A stretch of DNA of 64,000 nucleotides from Burkholderiales bacterium RIFCSPLOWO2_12_FULL_65_40 (GCA_001770955.1 MESL01000029.1:694-64693); one strand, 5' to 3'. Shown: positions 1-10,838, numbered from the stretch's first letter. Notes: generated from the letters alone by a model not told the origin. Made by a program: numbers and translations.

Positions 1-1720
1 GCAGCGTGACCTTGACGTCCACCACGGGGTAGCCGGCCAGCACGCCTTGCGTGACGGCTTCGTTGATACCCTTTTCCACGGCCGGGATGAATTCACGCGG
101 AACCACACCGCCCTTGATGGCGTCGACGAACTCGATGCCCTTGCCGGCTTCGTTGGGTTCGATCTTGAGCACGACGTGACCGTACTGGCCCTTGCCGCCG
201 GATTGGCGAACGAACTTGCCTTCGGCTTCTTCCACCGTCTTGCGGATGGTTTCGCGGTAAGCCACCTGGGGCTTGCCGACATTGGCTTCCACGCCGAATT
301 CGCGCTTCATGCGGTCCACGATGATTTCGAGGTGCAGTTCGCCCATCCCGGAGATGATGGTCTGGCCGGATTCTTCGTCGGTCTTCACACGGAAGGACGG
401 ATCTTCGGCGGCCAGACGCTGCAGCGCGATACCCATTTTTTCCTGGTCGGCCTTGGTCTTGGGCTCGACAGCCTGCGAGATCACGGGCTCAGGGAAAATC
501 ATGCGTTCCAGAATGATCTGGGCACCCACGTCGCACAGGGTTTCGCCGGTGGTCACTTCCTTCAGGCCCACGCAAGCGGCGATGTCACCTGCGCGAATTT
601 CTTCGACTTCCTGGCGCTCGTTGGCGTGCATCTGCACGATACGGCCGATGCGCTCCTTCTTGCCCTTGATGGGGTTGTAAACGGTGTCGCCCTTGGTCAG
701 CACGCCGGAGTACACGCGCACGAAGGTCAGCTGGCCCACGAAGGGGTCGGTCATCAGCTTGAACGCGAGGGCCGAGAATTTCTCGCTGTCATCAGCTTTG
801 CGGGTGACGGGATTTTCGTCGTCGTCGGTGCCGGTCACGTCCGGAATGTCCGTGGGCGCGGGCAGGTAGTCGATCACGGCGTCCAGCATGCGCTGCACGC
901 CCTTGTTCTTGAACGCGGTGCCGCACAGCATGGGGTGGATTTCAGTGGCGATCGTGCGCGTACGCAGGCCCAGCTTGATTTCCGCTTCGCTCAAGTCACC
1001 CTCTTCAAGGTACTTGTTCATCAGCTCTTCCGAGGCTTCGGCAGCGGCTTCTACCATCTTCTCGCGCCATTCCTTGGCGGATGCCACCAGGTCGGCCGGG
1101 ATTTCTTCGTAGTTGAACTTCATGCCCTGCGAGGCTTCGTCCCAGATGATGGCCTTCATCTTCAGCAGATCGACCACACCGGTGAACTTGTCTTCGGCAC
1201 CGATCGGGATCACCACGGGCACGGGGTTGGCCTTCAGGCGCAACTTCATCTGCTCATAGACCTTGAAGAAGTTGGCACCGGTACGGTCCATCTTGTTCAC
1301 AAAGGCCAGACGAGGCACCTTGTACTTGTTGGCCTGGCGCCAGACGGTTTCCGACTGGGGCTGCACGCCACCCACGGCGCAGTACACCATGCAGGCACCA
1401 TCCAGCACGCGCATCGAGCGCTCGACTTCAATCGTGAAGTCCACGTGGCCGGGGGTGTCGATGATGTTGAAACGGTGCTCAGGGTAGGTATTGTCCATAC
1501 CCTTCCAGAAGCAGGTCGTGGCAGCCGAGGTGATCGTGATGCCGCGCTCCTGCTCTTGCTCCATCCAGTCCATGGTGGCAGCGCCATCGTGCACTTCACC
1601 AATCTTGTGGCTCACGCCCGTGTAAAACAGAATGCGTTCGGTGGTCGTGGTCTTGCCAGCGTCAATGTGGGCCGAGATACCGATATTGCGGTAACGCTCG
1701 ATGGGAGTATTGCGAGCCAT
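1..1720 (-). CDS. fusA: elongation factor G, C-terminal end cut by window edge
   Basis: This is the ribosomal translocase GTPase that moves tRNA and mRNA after peptide-bond formation and helps recycle ribosomes. Translation of the minus strand from the ATG at 1720 gives the EF-G N-terminus [20 protein letters not shown]. The P-loop [12 protein letters not shown], the switch motif RGITI, DTPGH and NKMD all follow in order, so the GTPase domain is intact. About 573 codons of an expected 700 lie inside the window, and the last domain runs off the left edge. It is the third gene of the str cluster after rpsL and rpsG and is separated from rpsG by 151 bases containing a hairpin. The identification is firm. 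Confidence 0.97.
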   Translation of the reverse strand, partial: MARNTPIERYRNIGISAHIDAGKTTTTERILFYTGVSHKIGEVHDGAATMDWMEQEQERGITITSAATTCFWKGMDNTYPEHRFNIIDTPGHVDFTIEVERSMRVLDGACMVYCAVGGVQPQSETVWRQANKYKVPRLAFVNKMDRTGANFFKVYEQMKLRLKANPVPVVIPIGAEDKFTGVVDLLKMKAIIWDEASQGMKFNYEEIPADLVASAKEWREKMVEAAAEASEELMNKYLEEGDLSEAEIKLGLRTRTIATEIHPMLCGTAFKNKGVQRMLDAVIDYLPAPTDIPDVTGTDDDENPVTRKADDSEKFSALAFKLMTDPFVGQLTFVRVYSGVLTKGDTVYNPIKGKKERIGRIVQMHANERQEVEEIRAGDIAACVGLKEVTTGETLCDVGAQIILERMIFPEPVISQAVEPKTKADQEKMGIALQRLAAEDPSFRVKTDEESGQTIISGMGELHLEIIVDRMKREFGVEANVGKPQVAYRETIRKTVEEAEGKFVRQSGGKGQYGHVVLKIEPNEAGKGIEFVDAIKGGVVPREFIPAVEKGINEAVTQGVLAGYPVVDVKVTL

Positions 1721-1813
1721 GGTGGATCCTTGGATGGGTCGTGTTATTCAGGGGGCGGGCCCAGCATTTTTGGCGCTGCAACCCGTCAATTTTGTGACTG
1801 CCTCAATCGCCAC

Positions 1814-1843
1814 AAGGCTGCAGGCAAAAATGCCGGCAGCCTT
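1814..1843 (-). other. intercistronic hairpin between rpsG and fusA
   Basis: An outer stem AAGGCTGC/GCAGCCTT and an inner stem GGCA/TGCC, separated by an A-G mismatch, enclose a four-base loop. No T-run follows on the minus strand, so it is not a simple terminator. It may affect mRNA processing or the relative expression of rpsG and fusA, which is inference. Confidence 0.5.
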
Positions 1844-1871
1844 GCGTTTGCGATGAGAGCAGCTCGTCAGC

Positions 1872-2345
1872 TTAGAAGCGGAAGTGGCTGAATGCCTTGT
1901 TGGCTTCGGCCATGCGGTGCACTTCGTCACGCTTCTTCATGGCGCCGCCACGGCCTTCGGTGGCCTCGAGCAGTTCGTTGGCCAGACGCTGGGCCATCGA
2001 CTTCTCGCCACGCTTGCGGGCGGCTTCCTTGATCCAGCGCATCGACAGGGCCAGACGGCGCACGGGACGCACTTCGACGGGCACCTGGTAGTTGGCACCG
2101 CCGACACGGCGGGACTTCACTTCGACCATGGGCTTCACGTTGTTGATGGCAACGGTGAAGGCTTCCAGAGGATCCTTGTCGGGGTGCTTCTTCTCGATCA
2201 GCTCCAGGGCGCCGTAAATGATGCGCTCTGCCACTGCTTTTTTGCCGCCTTCCATGATCACGTTCATGAATTTGGACAGCTCTACATTGCCGAACTTGGG
2301 ATCCGGCAGGATTTCACGTTTGGGGACTTCGCGACGACGTGGCAT
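1872..2345 (-). CDS. rpsG: 30S ribosomal protein S7
   Basis: S7 nucleates assembly of the 30S head and contacts tRNA at the E site. The product is 157 residues, the usual bacterial length, and starts [20 protein letters not shown], the typical S7 N-terminus. It lies between rpsL, 170 bases upstream, and fusA downstream, all on the minus strand, which is the conserved str operon order. In enterobacteria S7 represses this operon by binding its mRNA; whether that holds here is not shown by the sequence. Confidence 0.98.
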   Translation of the reverse strand: MPRRREVPKREILPDPKFGNVELSKFMNVIMEGGKKAVAERIIYGALELIEKKHPDKDPLEAFTVAINNVKPMVEVKSRRVGGANYQVPVEVRPVRRLALSMRWIKEAARKRGEKSMAQRLANELLEATEGRGGAMKKRDEVHRMAEANKAFSHFRF

Positions 2346-2515
2346 TTTTTACCTCTATCTTTGCTTCAGTTGGCGTCTTTTCAGACACCGCGAGAGCCAA
2401 TCAAGGACTCCCACTTACTCGACCCGCGCAGAACACCTGCGTTTGGGGTCACTACGCTGCATCACCGCGCCACGCGGGAGACAGCACCGAAAATTCTTGT
2501 GCAAAAGCGCAGGGC
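2346..2515. other. rpsL-rpsG intercistronic gap, no gene seen
   Basis: This gap is longer than the roughly 100 bases usual inside the str operon. I see no open frame and no clear promoter or terminator in it. It could hold a translational regulatory site for S7, as in the E. coli str mRNA, but I could not draw a convincing structure. Confidence 0.4.
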
Positions 2516-2893
2516 TTATTTGGCCTTGGGCTTCTTGGCACCGTACTTGGAACGCGACTGCTTGCGGTCTTTCACGCCTTGCAGGTCCAGCGAACCGCGG
2601 ACGATGTGGTAACGCACACCGGGCAAGTCCTTGACACGACCGCCGCGAACCAGCACCACGCTGTGTTCCTGCAGGTTGTGGCCTTCGCCGCCGATGTAGG
2701 AAATCACCTCAAAACCGTTGGTCAGGCGCACCTTGGCGACCTTACGCAGAGCGGAGTTGGGCTTCTTGGGCGTCGTGGTGTACACACGGGTGCACACACC
2801 GCGGCGCTGCGGCGAGTTCTCCATCGCCGGGCTCTTGGATTTGGTCTTCTCGACCTCACGCCCGTGACGCACGAGCTGGTTAATGGTTGGCAT
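2516..2893 (-). CDS. rpsL: 30S ribosomal protein S12
   Basis: S12 sits at the decoding centre and is the classical streptomycin-resistance locus. The 125-residue product has the hallmark loop [11 protein letters not shown] with both lysines, and [14 protein letters not shown], so the positions that mutate in streptomycin-resistant strains carry the wild-type residues. It is the first gene of the str operon (rpsL, rpsG, fusA) and has its own promoter-like sequence just upstream. The identification is firm. Confidence 0.99.
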   Translation of the reverse strand: MPTINQLVRHGREVEKTKSKSPAMENSPQRRGVCTRVYTTTPKKPNSALRKVAKVRLTNGFEVISYIGGEGHNLQEHSVVLVRGGRVKDLPGVRYHIVRGSLDLQGVKDRKQSRSKYGAKKPKAK

Positions 2894-2935
2894 GAACTAT
2901 CGTCCCTAAACGTAAAAAACGAAAACGTGAATCCC

Positions 2936-2950
2936 TTCGGAATTTCCGAA
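2936..2950 (-). promoter_or_regulatory. perfect hairpin in the rpsL leader
   Basis: TTCGGAATTTCCGAA is a 7+1+7 perfect inverted repeat between the proposed promoter and the rpsL start codon. It would form a short stem in the 5' untranslated mRNA. Its role is unknown. Confidence 0.4.
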
Positions 2951-2959
2951 AAGCCTTCA

Positions 2960-2988
2960 AATGTAGCAGATCACCCCTTCTGCGGCAA
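2960..2988 (-). promoter_or_regulatory. sigma70-type promoter for the str operon
   Basis: On the minus strand TTGCCG (2988-2983) is followed after exactly 17 bases by TACATT (2965-2960), a good vegetative promoter match. It sits about 65 bases upstream of the rpsL start and downstream of the carboxypeptidase stop, where a str operon promoter is expected. Confidence 0.55.
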
Positions 2989-3038
2989 GCCCGGACGTCG
3001 ATCGGCGCGCCGCAGCCTCTCATCCGGGCACAGGCGCA

Positions 3039-4208
3039 TCATTTGATCCAGAGGCGGATGGCATCCCAGGCACGGCCAAAAACCCCGGCCTGCTCCACTC
3101 CTTCCAGGGCCACCAGGGGCACTTCGCGCAGCGTCTGGTCACCCAGCACCACCTTGAGCGTGCCCACTTCCTGCCCGGAACTGAACGGCGCCACCAGCGG
3201 ATCGCGGCGCGTGATCTGCGTGCTGATCTTGCCCCCACTGCCTGCGGGTACCGCGATCACGATGGCCTCGGTCCGGCCGATCTTCACCGTGTTGGCCTTG
3301 CCCTTCCACACCGCGGGGGTGTCCACGGCCTGACCGGCGTCGAACAGCTTGACGGCATCAAAGGCGGTGTAGCCCCAGTTCAGCAGCTTCTGGCTCTCGT
3401 TGGCGCGGGCATTTTCGCTGGCAGCCCCGAGCACGATGGACACCAGGCGGCGCGTGCCCACATTGGGAAACTCGCGCTTGGCCGTGGCCACAAGGCAGTA
3501 GCCTGCGGCGGCAGTGTGGCCGGTCTTGAGGCCATCGACGCTCGGGTCACGGTACAGCAGCAGGTTGCGGTTGTTGCTGTTGGACGCGGGTGTGCCCTCG
3601 TAGCGGTACTGCTTGATGGAGTAGTAATGCATGTACTCCGGAAAATCCTTCAGCAGCCGCGTGGCCAGGGTGGCCAGGTCGCGCGCCGTGGTGGTGTGGC
3701 CAGGCTCGGTCAGCCCCTCGGGGTTGCGGTAGGCGGTGTTTTTCATGCCCAGGGCCTGGGCCTGGTCGTTCATGAGCTTGACGAAGTTCTCGAACGTGCC
3801 GCCCACGCCCTCGGCCAGTGCCACGGTGGCGTCGTTGCCCGACTGGACGATCATGCCCTTGAGCAAGTCGTCCACGGGCACCTGCATCTTGGGGTCGATG
3901 AACATGCGCGAGCCTGGCATCTTCCAGGCGCGCACGCTCACGGGCAGCTTTTGCTGCAGATCGATCTTCTTCGCGCGCAGGGCGTCAAACACCAGATACG
4001 CGGTCATGAGCTTGGTCAGAGACGCCTGCTCGACCGGCGCATCGATGTCCTTGGCGGCCAGCGTCTGGCCCGACGTCACATCGACCAGCAGGTAGTTGCG
4101 CGCGGCGATCTCAGGCGGCTGAAGGGTTTGCGCCTGCGTCGCCAGGGCAGCAGACGCAACGCCCACAGCCAAGGCAAGGGTGCGCAGCAGGGAAAAAATT
4201 CGGTTCAT
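3039..4208 (-). CDS. D-alanyl-D-alanine carboxypeptidase, PBP5/6 type
   Basis: This periplasmic serine peptidase (family S11) removes the terminal D-alanine from peptidoglycan pentapeptides. The 389-residue product has a signal peptide ending near residue 27 (ATQAQT). The three penicillin-binding motifs are present: S63-x-x-K66 (SLTK), S123-G-N125 and K228-T-G230. The C-terminal beta-domain ends in AWDAIRLWIK, like the amphipathic membrane anchor of PBP5. It would act at the outer face of the inner membrane. It is transcribed toward the str operon and probably ends just before that promoter. The family is certain; which dac paralogue it is cannot be told. Confidence 0.93.
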   Translation of the reverse strand: MNRIFSLLRTLALAVGVASAALATQAQTLQPPEIAARNYLLVDVTSGQTLAAKDIDAPVEQASLTKLMTAYLVFDALRAKKIDLQQKLPVSVRAWKMPGSRMFIDPKMQVPVDDLLKGMIVQSGNDATVALAEGVGGTFENFVKLMNDQAQALGMKNTAYRNPEGLTEPGHTTTARDLATLATRLLKDFPEYMHYYSIKQYRYEGTPASNSNNRNLLLYRDPSVDGLKTGHTAAAGYCLVATAKREFPNVGTRRLVSIVLGAASENARANESQKLLNWGYTAFDAVKLFDAGQAVDTPAVWKGKANTVKIGRTEAIVIAVPAGSGGKISTQITRRDPLVAPFSSGQEVGTLKVVLGDQTLREVPLVALEGVEQAGVFGRAWDAIRLWIK

Positions 4209-4281
4209 GGGGAAAGCAGTCAGAAGAGGAAAACATGCGCCTCGAAGGCGCGCAGGGAGCCGGGCAGCGGCAGGGCGGCGC

Positions 4282-4917
4282 TCACGCCACCGATTGCAGG
4301 TGGCGCACCACCAGTTCCTTGAGCAGGTGCAATTGTCCGTGAAAGAAATGCCCGCCTCCGGGAATGACTGTGACAGGCAGTGTCTGCGGGCGCGCCCAGT
4401 CCATCACGGCGGCCAGCGGTACCGTATCGTCCTGCTCGCCGTGCAGCACCAGGGTGCGCAGGTGGGCCGGCGGCGGCACGGGCGCCACGCTGAAGCGGCT
4501 GGCCGCCGTACCGACCAGCACCGCACTGGCCACCTCGCGCCCGTCCCACAGGGCCGCCAGCGCGTGGCTGGTCACGAAGGCGCCGAAGGAAAACCCCGCC
4601 AGAGCGATGGGCCCCTCGGGCGCCACCTGGCGCACCACTGCCAGCAGGTCCTGCAGCTCGGCGCGGCCTTCGTCGTGCACGCCGGCGCTGCCGCCCACGC
4701 CCCGGAAGTTGAAGCGCACGGCAACCCAGCCGCACTGCACATAGGCGCGGGCGAGGGTCTGCACCACCTTGTTGTCGAGGGTGCCGCCAAACAGCGGGTG
4801 CGGATGGGCAATGACCACCACGCCACGCGGCGCAGTGCCTGCCGCCGGGGCATCGCGCCGCGCCTCGATGGCGCCGGCCTCGCCCGTCAGGACCAGTTTC
4901 TCAGTGTGTGCGTTCAC
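4282..4917 (-). CDS. alpha/beta hydrolase, dienelactone-hydrolase-like
   Basis: This is a cytoplasmic serine hydrolase of unknown substrate, 211 residues. It has the early motif AHPHPLFGGTLDNKVV, the nucleophile elbow GFSFG with Ser110, an acid region HGEQDDTVP, and a late histidine in IPGGGHFFHG, so the catalytic triad is complete. These features match the small conserved hydrolases often annotated as esterase or dienelactone-hydrolase family. The start is GTG at 4917; no in-frame ATG lies nearby and no strong ribosome-binding site is visible. It lies 73 bases upstream of the carboxypeptidase on the same strand. The biological role is unknown. Confidence 0.8.
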   Translation of the reverse strand: MNAHTEKLVLTGEAGAIEARRDAPAAGTAPRGVVVIAHPHPLFGGTLDNKVVQTLARAYVQCGWVAVRFNFRGVGGSAGVHDEGRAELQDLLAVVRQVAPEGPIALAGFSFGAFVTSHALAALWDGREVASAVLVGTAASRFSVAPVPPPAHLRTLVLHGEQDDTVPLAAVMDWARPQTLPVTVIPGGGHFFHGQLHLLKELVVRHLQSVA

Positions 4918-4920
4918 AAA

Positions 4921-4978
4921 ATGCTACCAATACAATAGCTATCAGCGCTTGACCATCAAGCGCCGGAGGCCAAAAAAA
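4921..4978 (+). repeat. low-GC intergenic repeat, copy 1
   Basis: The segment contains ATGCTA, AATAGCT, AGCGCTT and GGAGGCC followed by an A-run, the ordered blocks of the repeat family also found at 8131, 16516, 19629, 22852, 49797, 57925 and 61063. It sits between the hydrolase and ferredoxin genes. Confidence 0.7.
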
Positions 4979-5001
4979 CCTGAAGTCTGATGGAGTCCGA
5001 A

Positions 5002-5352
5002 TCAGCGCCCAAGTTCCGGCGGCGTGCGCAGGCGTTCGACCACCTGGCCGTTCTTGAGGTGCGATTCAACGATTTCGTCGATGTCGGCCGCATCCACGTA
5101 GCTGTACCACACGCCCTCGGGGTAGACCACGGCCACGGGGCCGGCGGCGCAGCGGTCCAGGCAGCCCGCCTTGTTCACGCGCACCTTGCCGGGTCCGGCT
5201 AGGCCGGCCGCCTTGACCTGTGCCTTGCAGCGGTCAAACGCCTCCTGGGCGCCATGCTGCGCGCAGCAGGCCTCCCCATTGGCGCGCTCATTGAGGCAGA
5301 AGAAGATGTGGCGCTCGAAGTAGCCGGGCGCGGGCTGGGTGGTTTCACTCAT
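5002..5352 (-). CDS. thioredoxin-like 2Fe-2S ferredoxin
   Basis: This is a small electron-carrier-like protein, 116 residues from the ATG at 5352. It starts MSETTQPAPGYFERHIFFC and has cysteines at 19, 29/30, 64 and 68 (CLDRC). The spacing fits the thioredoxin-fold 2Fe-2S ferredoxin family, the (2Fe-2S) ferredoxin domain of NuoE and CbiW-type proteins. An upstream in-frame start at 5454 would overlap the VanZ-like gene and add a basic cysteine-rich extension without family resemblance, so it was rejected. It lies 10 bases after the VanZ-like gene, so the two are probably co-transcribed. The electron-transfer partner is unknown. Confidence 0.85.
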   Translation of the reverse strand: MSETTQPAPGYFERHIFFCLNERANGEACCAQHGAQEAFDRCKAQVKAAGLAGPGKVRVNKAGCLDRCAAGPVAVVYPEGVWYSYVDAADIDEIVESHLKNGQVVERLRTPPELGR

Positions 5353-5362
5353 GCCCGCCATT

Positions 5363-6460
5363 TTAGGAAGCATGGCTGCGCCGCGAGGCGCGCAGCAGCA
5401 CATACACCAGCGTGGCATAAGGCCAGAGCCAGCCCAGCCACTGGCCCAGGCCATAAAAGCGGATGAAGCGCCCCTGCTCCCACGTCAGCAGCGTCTGGGC
5501 AAAATAGGCGCTGGTGGGCGCGTCGTTCAGCAGCCCCAGCTGAATCGCCAGCACCAGCAGCAGCAGCACCGCGCTGGCGCGCTGCGGCAGCGCCACCAGC
5601 AAAGCCGCCAGCACCAGCCCCACCCAGATACCCACCCGTGCCGGCAGGCCCAGCCAGGCCCAGGCGTGCGCCGGGCCATAGCTCAGCGCGGCCGACAAGG
5701 CCGTCGCACCCACCCCCGCCACGGCAATGATCAGCACCAGCACCACGCGCCGCCCGATGTGCCGCACCATTCCATAGGCCAGCAGGCAGGGCACCAGCAG
5801 GCCCAGAGCCACGCACAGCAGCTCGGCGACGGGCGAGAGCGGCTGCAGCGGGGTCTCGCGCACGGGCAGCCAATCCAGAAAGGGGGTCCCCGCCAGCAGT
5901 TCGACGAGCGCGCCTTCCAGCCGCTCCAGCACCTGGCCCAGGCCAAAAGGCTCGGCCGCCGGGAACAGCAGCGCCCAGGGCCACAGCGCCAGCAGGACCA
6001 GGGCGCCGCGGGCGTCCGGCGCAAACCAGCGATTGCGAAAGCGGCTCCACCGGTCAATGGCACCCCAGTGTTCCAGCAGCGCTGCACTCAGCGCCCCGAG
6101 CAGCGCCCCCGCCATGTTCAGCACCAGGTCCAGATTGGAGGGCACGCGCTGGGGCAGATAGATCTGCAGAAACTCCAGCAGCAGCGACAGCAGGGTGCCC
6201 GCCGCCAGCGCCAGCGGCACGGCCAGCAGGCCGCGGCCCGTGCGCAGCAGCGCCAGTGCCAGCAAAAAACCCAGGGGTGCGTAGCCCACCCCATTGGTGA
6301 CCACGTCAAACCCCGTCCAGTACGGCGGCGGCAAGGGCGCTCTCAGGAAGACCTCGGGCGATATGCCCTGGTCACGCCAACCCATGAAGGGGAACAGGCT
6401 GGCGAAAATAATCAGCGCCGCATACACCAGCGCCAGGGGCCAGGCAGAGGTCTTATGCAT
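5363..6460 (-). CDS. VanZ-like multi-pass membrane protein
   Basis: The 365-residue product is almost entirely hydrophobic, with about ten predicted membrane segments. The N-terminal half carries the VanZ-family pattern: FASLFPF near residue 20, a conserved glycine-rich segment NGVGYAPLGFLLALAL, and the signature LEFLQIYLPQRVPSNLDL around residues 110-130. VanZ proteins are linked to glycopeptide tolerance in enterococci, but most proteobacterial members have no known function. The C-terminal half is further hydrophobic sequence without a recognisable domain. It lies 25 bases after hemJ on the same strand. Confidence 0.8.
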   Translation of the reverse strand: MHKTSAWPLALVYAALIIFASLFPFMGWRDQGISPEVFLRAPLPPPYWTGFDVVTNGVGYAPLGFLLALALLRTGRGLLAVPLALAAGTLLSLLLEFLQIYLPQRVPSNLDLVLNMAGALLGALSAALLEHWGAIDRWSRFRNRWFAPDARGALVLLALWPWALLFPAAEPFGLGQVLERLEGALVELLAGTPFLDWLPVRETPLQPLSPVAELLCVALGLLVPCLLAYGMVRHIGRRVVLVLIIAVAGVGATALSAALSYGPAHAWAWLGLPARVGIWVGLVLAALLVALPQRASAVLLLLVLAIQLGLLNDAPTSAYFAQTLLTWEQGRFIRFYGLGQWLGWLWPYATLVYVLLRASRRSHAS

Positions 6461-6485
6461 CGGGGGCGGCCTGTGCGCGGGCGGC

Positions 6486-6914
6486 TCAGAAAGGCTTGAC
6501 GACCACCAGGATCACGGCTGCCACCAGCATCAGCACCGGGGCCTCGTTGAACCAGCGAAACCACCGGTGGCTGTGGCGGCTGGTGCCCGCCACGAACTGG
6601 CGCAGCAACACGCCGCACGCATGGTGGTAGCCCAGCACCAGCACCACCACCACCAGCTTGGCATGCATCCAGCCATTGCCCGACCCCCGGCCGATGCCAT
6701 AGCCCAGCCACAGCCACAGGCCCAGGGCCACGGCAGGCACGGCCAGCAGCGTGGTGAAGCGCATGAGCTTGCGCGCCATCAGCAGCAGCCGGTCGCGCTC
6801 GGCCGCCGAACCGGGCGCCACCATGGCCAGATTGACGAAGATGCGGGGCAGGTAGAACAGACCAGCGAACCAGCTGGCCACGAAAACGATGTGAAAGGAT
6901 TTGACCCAGAGCAT
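6486..6914 (-). CDS. hemJ: HemJ-type protoporphyrinogen IX oxidase (CopD/UPF0093 family)
   Basis: HemJ is the membrane enzyme that oxidises protoporphyrinogen IX to protoporphyrin IX in bacteria lacking HemG and HemY. From the ATG at 6914 the product has 142 residues and four membrane segments. It begins MLWVKSFHIVFVASWFAG and continues LFYLPRIFVNLA, a close match to the HemJ N-terminus with its conserved histidine. An in-frame upstream start at 7127 would add 71 basic residues and overlap the terminator-like hairpin, so it was rejected. It is divergent from hemB, another heme-pathway gene, which supports the role. Confidence 0.85.
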   Translation of the reverse strand: MLWVKSFHIVFVASWFAGLFYLPRIFVNLAMVAPGSAAERDRLLLMARKLMRFTTLLAVPAVALGLWLWLGYGIGRGSGNGWMHAKLVVVVLVLGYHHACGVLLRQFVAGTSRHSHRWFRWFNEAPVLMLVAAVILVVVKPF

Positions 6915-6928
6915 GGCGGCGAGTGTAG

Positions 6929-8184
<1,256 letters not shown>

Positions 8185-8251
8185 GACCTGCATCAACGCG
8201 GCGAGCCATACCCCGCCGCAAACGGTCACGAACGGCGGTGCTTAGGCTACG

Positions 8252-10231
8252 ATGCCAGGCACCGCCCGCCGGCGCCCAGCGCAGTACCCGGGCGCTCCGG
8301 TCCTGCCCCACACCCCGAAACGCATGCCCCCGCGCAGCCCCCCCGCACCGGCCCGGCCGCTGGCACTCGCCGCGGCGGCGCTGCTGTACATGGCCGTGGT
8401 CACCATGGCCTCGTCCCCGCTGCACGGAAACGGTCTGAACCTGTTGCTGTGCCCCGCCAGCGGCCTGGCCCTGGCCCTGCTGCTGATGGGGGGCCCACAC
8501 ATGGCCACCAGCGTGCTGGTGGGCAGCCTGCTCACCCAGGCCGCCAGCGGCACGCCGCCCGACCGGGCGATCATTGAAGCGCTGGCGGCCACTGCTTCGG
8601 CATCCCTGGGTGCCTGGCTGTTGCGCCGACAACCGGATTTCGAGGCGCAATGCGCCACCTTCGCCGGCTGCCGCAGGCTGTTCGCGTTGGGCTGCTGCGT
8701 GGGTGGAGGCGCAAGCGCCCTGGCAGGCAGCACCGGCCTGCTCCTGACCGGCCAGATCGGTGCCGCCGACTGGACACCCCACGCGCTGCGCTGGTGGATG
8801 GGTGATGCGCTCGGCATCGTGCTCGTCACGCCCCTGATCCTGTCGTGGCAGCGCCAGCTGCAGCGCAGCGCCACGCAGTACCGCATTCCCGAAGGCACGC
8901 TCGCGTACGTGCTGACCTTCCTGGCGGGCCTGGCCATCTTCTCGGACTGGCATGCCCATGCGCTCGACCCGGTGGCCAACGCCTACTGGATGTTCCTGTT
9001 CATCACCTGGGCAGGCGTGCGGCTGGGCATGTTCGGCACCGTGGGCCTGCTGTGCATGATCGCGCTGCAGGCGCTGTGGGGCACCTCCCACCGCATGGGC
9101 TTCTTTGCACGCGACCTCGACGGCAGCCAGGGTTTTGGCTACTGGTCGTACATGATGATTCTGGCGCTGGTGGGCATGTCGCTGGCGGCCTACATGGCCG
9201 AACGCAGACACCAGAAGGCCGCGCTGCGCGTGGCCGCCATTGCCTTCGAGTGCCAGGAGGGTCTTCTGATCACCGACGAGCGCTCGGTGATCCTGCAGGC
9301 CAACCAGTCATTCCTCAGAACCTCAGGCTACGCACTGCATGAGGTGCTGGGCCGCACACCGCACTTCGTTCTTGCGCCGCCGGACGCCGCGCCCGAACCC
9401 ATGCCCCCCGCCCCGGTGGACTTCGCGCCTGCACACAACCTGCAGCGCCGCGAATGGCACCGCCGCAAGTCGGGCGAGCTGTTCCCCGTGTGGATCACCC
9501 TGAGCCCGGTGCGGAACCACCACGCCCGCATCACGCACTACGTGCTCACGCTGACCGACATCACCGACCTGCGCCAGCAGGAAGAACAACGCCGCCAGAT
9601 GGAGCAGGCCCACCGCGAAGCCCTGGTGCAGGAAGTGCACCACCGCATCAAGAACAATCTGCAGGGTGTGATGGGCATGCTGCGCACGCTCGACCAGAAG
9701 CACCCGCGGCTGCACGGCCCCATCAACCAGGTCATCGGCCAGGTGCACAGCATTGCCGTCATCCACGGACTACAGGGCAGCACCACGGCCGACCGGGTGC
9801 GCCTGAGCGACCTGATCTGCGCCATTGCGGGCGGCATCGAATCGCTCTGGAACACCCCCATCCATGTGGACACGCCGCATTGGTGGAAAGCCTGCTACGT
9901 GGTTCCCGCAGAAGCCGTGCCCGTGGCGCTGGTGCTCAACGAGCTGATCCTCAACGCGGTCAAGCATGGCGGCAAGGCCCAGCAGGACGTACGCATCCGG
10001 CTGCATGACGGATTGCAGGCGGACAGCGTTCAGATCACCATCTCCAACCCCGGCCGCTGGCCGGAATTCGCGGCAGAATCGCACGGCGGCCTGGGGCTGG
10101 TGGCGGCTCTGATGCCGCGCAACGGTGCCCAGCTGGCCCGCGCCCAGATGGGCGAATGGGCGGTACTGCACCTTGAACTCTGCTCTCCCGTCATCCACCT
10201 TGAATCCAGCGACGCTTCCCGCCATGCCTGA
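8252..10231 (+). CDS. MASE1-PAS sensor histidine kinase, HisKA_2 class
   Basis: The product is a membrane sensor kinase of up to 659 residues; a second possible start, ATG at 8324, gives 635. The first 310 residues form about eight membrane segments resembling the MASE1 sensory domain. A PAS domain follows at roughly 325-440, with PVWITLSPVRNH and VLTLTDITDLRQQEEQ. The phospho-acceptor region is EVHHRIKNNLQGVMGML near residues 461-476, the HisKA_2/HWE type, followed by an HATPase domain with ELILNAVKHGG. The stop overlaps the start of the ANTAR regulator, so the two are translationally coupled partners. The ligand is unknown. Confidence 0.88.
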   Translation: MPGTARRRPAQYPGAPVLPHTPKRMPPRSPPAPARPLALAAAALLYMAVVTMASSPLHGNGLNLLLCPASGLALALLLMGGPHMATSVLVGSLLTQAASGTPPDRAIIEALAATASASLGAWLLRRQPDFEAQCATFAGCRRLFALGCCVGGGASALAGSTGLLLTGQIGAADWTPHALRWWMGDALGIVLVTPLILSWQRQLQRSATQYRIPEGTLAYVLTFLAGLAIFSDWHAHALDPVANAYWMFLFITWAGVRLGMFGTVGLLCMIALQALWGTSHRMGFFARDLDGSQGFGYWSYMMILALVGMSLAAYMAERRHQKAALRVAAIAFECQEGLLITDERSVILQANQSFLRTSGYALHEVLGRTPHFVLAPPDAAPEPMPPAPVDFAPAHNLQRREWHRRKSGELFPVWITLSPVRNHHARITHYVLTLTDITDLRQQEEQRRQMEQAHREALVQEVHHRIKNNLQGVMGMLRTLDQKHPRLHGPINQVIGQVHSIAVIHGLQGSTTADRVRLSDLICAIAGGIESLWNTPIHVDTPHWWKACYVVPAEAVPVALVLNELILNAVKHGGKAQQDVRIRLHDGLQADSVQITISNPGRWPEFAAESHGGLGLVAALMPRNGAQLARAQMGEWAVLHLELCSPVIHLESSDASRHA

Positions 10232-10838
10232 AACCTCCCTCCCCAGCCCGGCTCACCTTCTGCTGGTGGACGATGACCGCCTCATCCTGGCCACCCTCGC
10301 AAGCGGCCTGCGCGACGCGGGCTATCAGATCTCCACCGCAGAGTCCGTGGACGATGCCGAGGCACTGCTCACCAGCGGCCTGCGCCCGGACATGGCCATC
10401 GTGGACATGCGCATGCCCGGGCGCAGCGGCCTGGAGCTGGCCGAGCGCCTGCGCGATCTGGACCACATTCCCTTCCTCATGCTCAGCGCCTACAGCGATG
10501 CGCAGACGGTCGAGCGCGCAGCCAGCCTGGGCGCGCTGGGCTACCTGGTCAAGCCCCTGGATGTGGCACAGATCCGGCCCGCCGTGGAAGCGGGCCTGCG
10601 GCGCGCCCGCGAACTCGACGAACTGCGCCAGACACGCGCACAACTGCAGAAGGCGCTTGATGGCGACCGCGACATCAATGTCGCCACAGGCATCACCATG
10701 GTGCAGTACCGGCTGCAGCGCGCTGCAGCCTTCGAGCTGCTGCGCGCCTCCTCACGCTCGCAGCGGCGCAAACTGGCCGAACTGGCACGGGAAGTCATCC
10801 AGACGTGCGACGGCCTGCACAACGGTCCAAAAACTTGA
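10224..10838 (+). CDS. response regulator with ANTAR RNA-binding output
   Basis: The 204-residue product has a receiver domain (residues 10-125) with acidic pocket VDDD, phospho-acceptor D61 in VDMRMPG, and lysine K110 in LVKPLD. The C-terminal 60 residues (INVATGITMVQYRL, AAFELLRASSRSQRRKLAEL) match ANTAR, a domain that binds paired hairpins in nascent RNA and prevents termination. It starts inside the last codons of the HisKA_2 kinase, an arrangement typical of cognate pairs such as EutW-EutV. It would act in the cytoplasm on RNA rather than DNA. Its target is not evident. Confidence 0.9.
   Translation: MPETSLPSPAHLLLVDDDRLILATLASGLRDAGYQISTAESVDDAEALLTSGLRPDMAIVDMRMPGRSGLELAERLRDLDHIPFLMLSAYSDAQTVERAASLGALGYLVKPLDVAQIRPAVEAGLRRARELDELRQTRAQLQKALDGDRDINVATGITMVQYRLQRAAAFELLRASSRSQRRKLAELAREVIQTCDGLHNGPKT

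Noticed and set aside
47-1891. A 614-codon plus-strand frame opposite fusA
   Set aside because: It follows the codon structure of EF-G on the other strand and has no family character.
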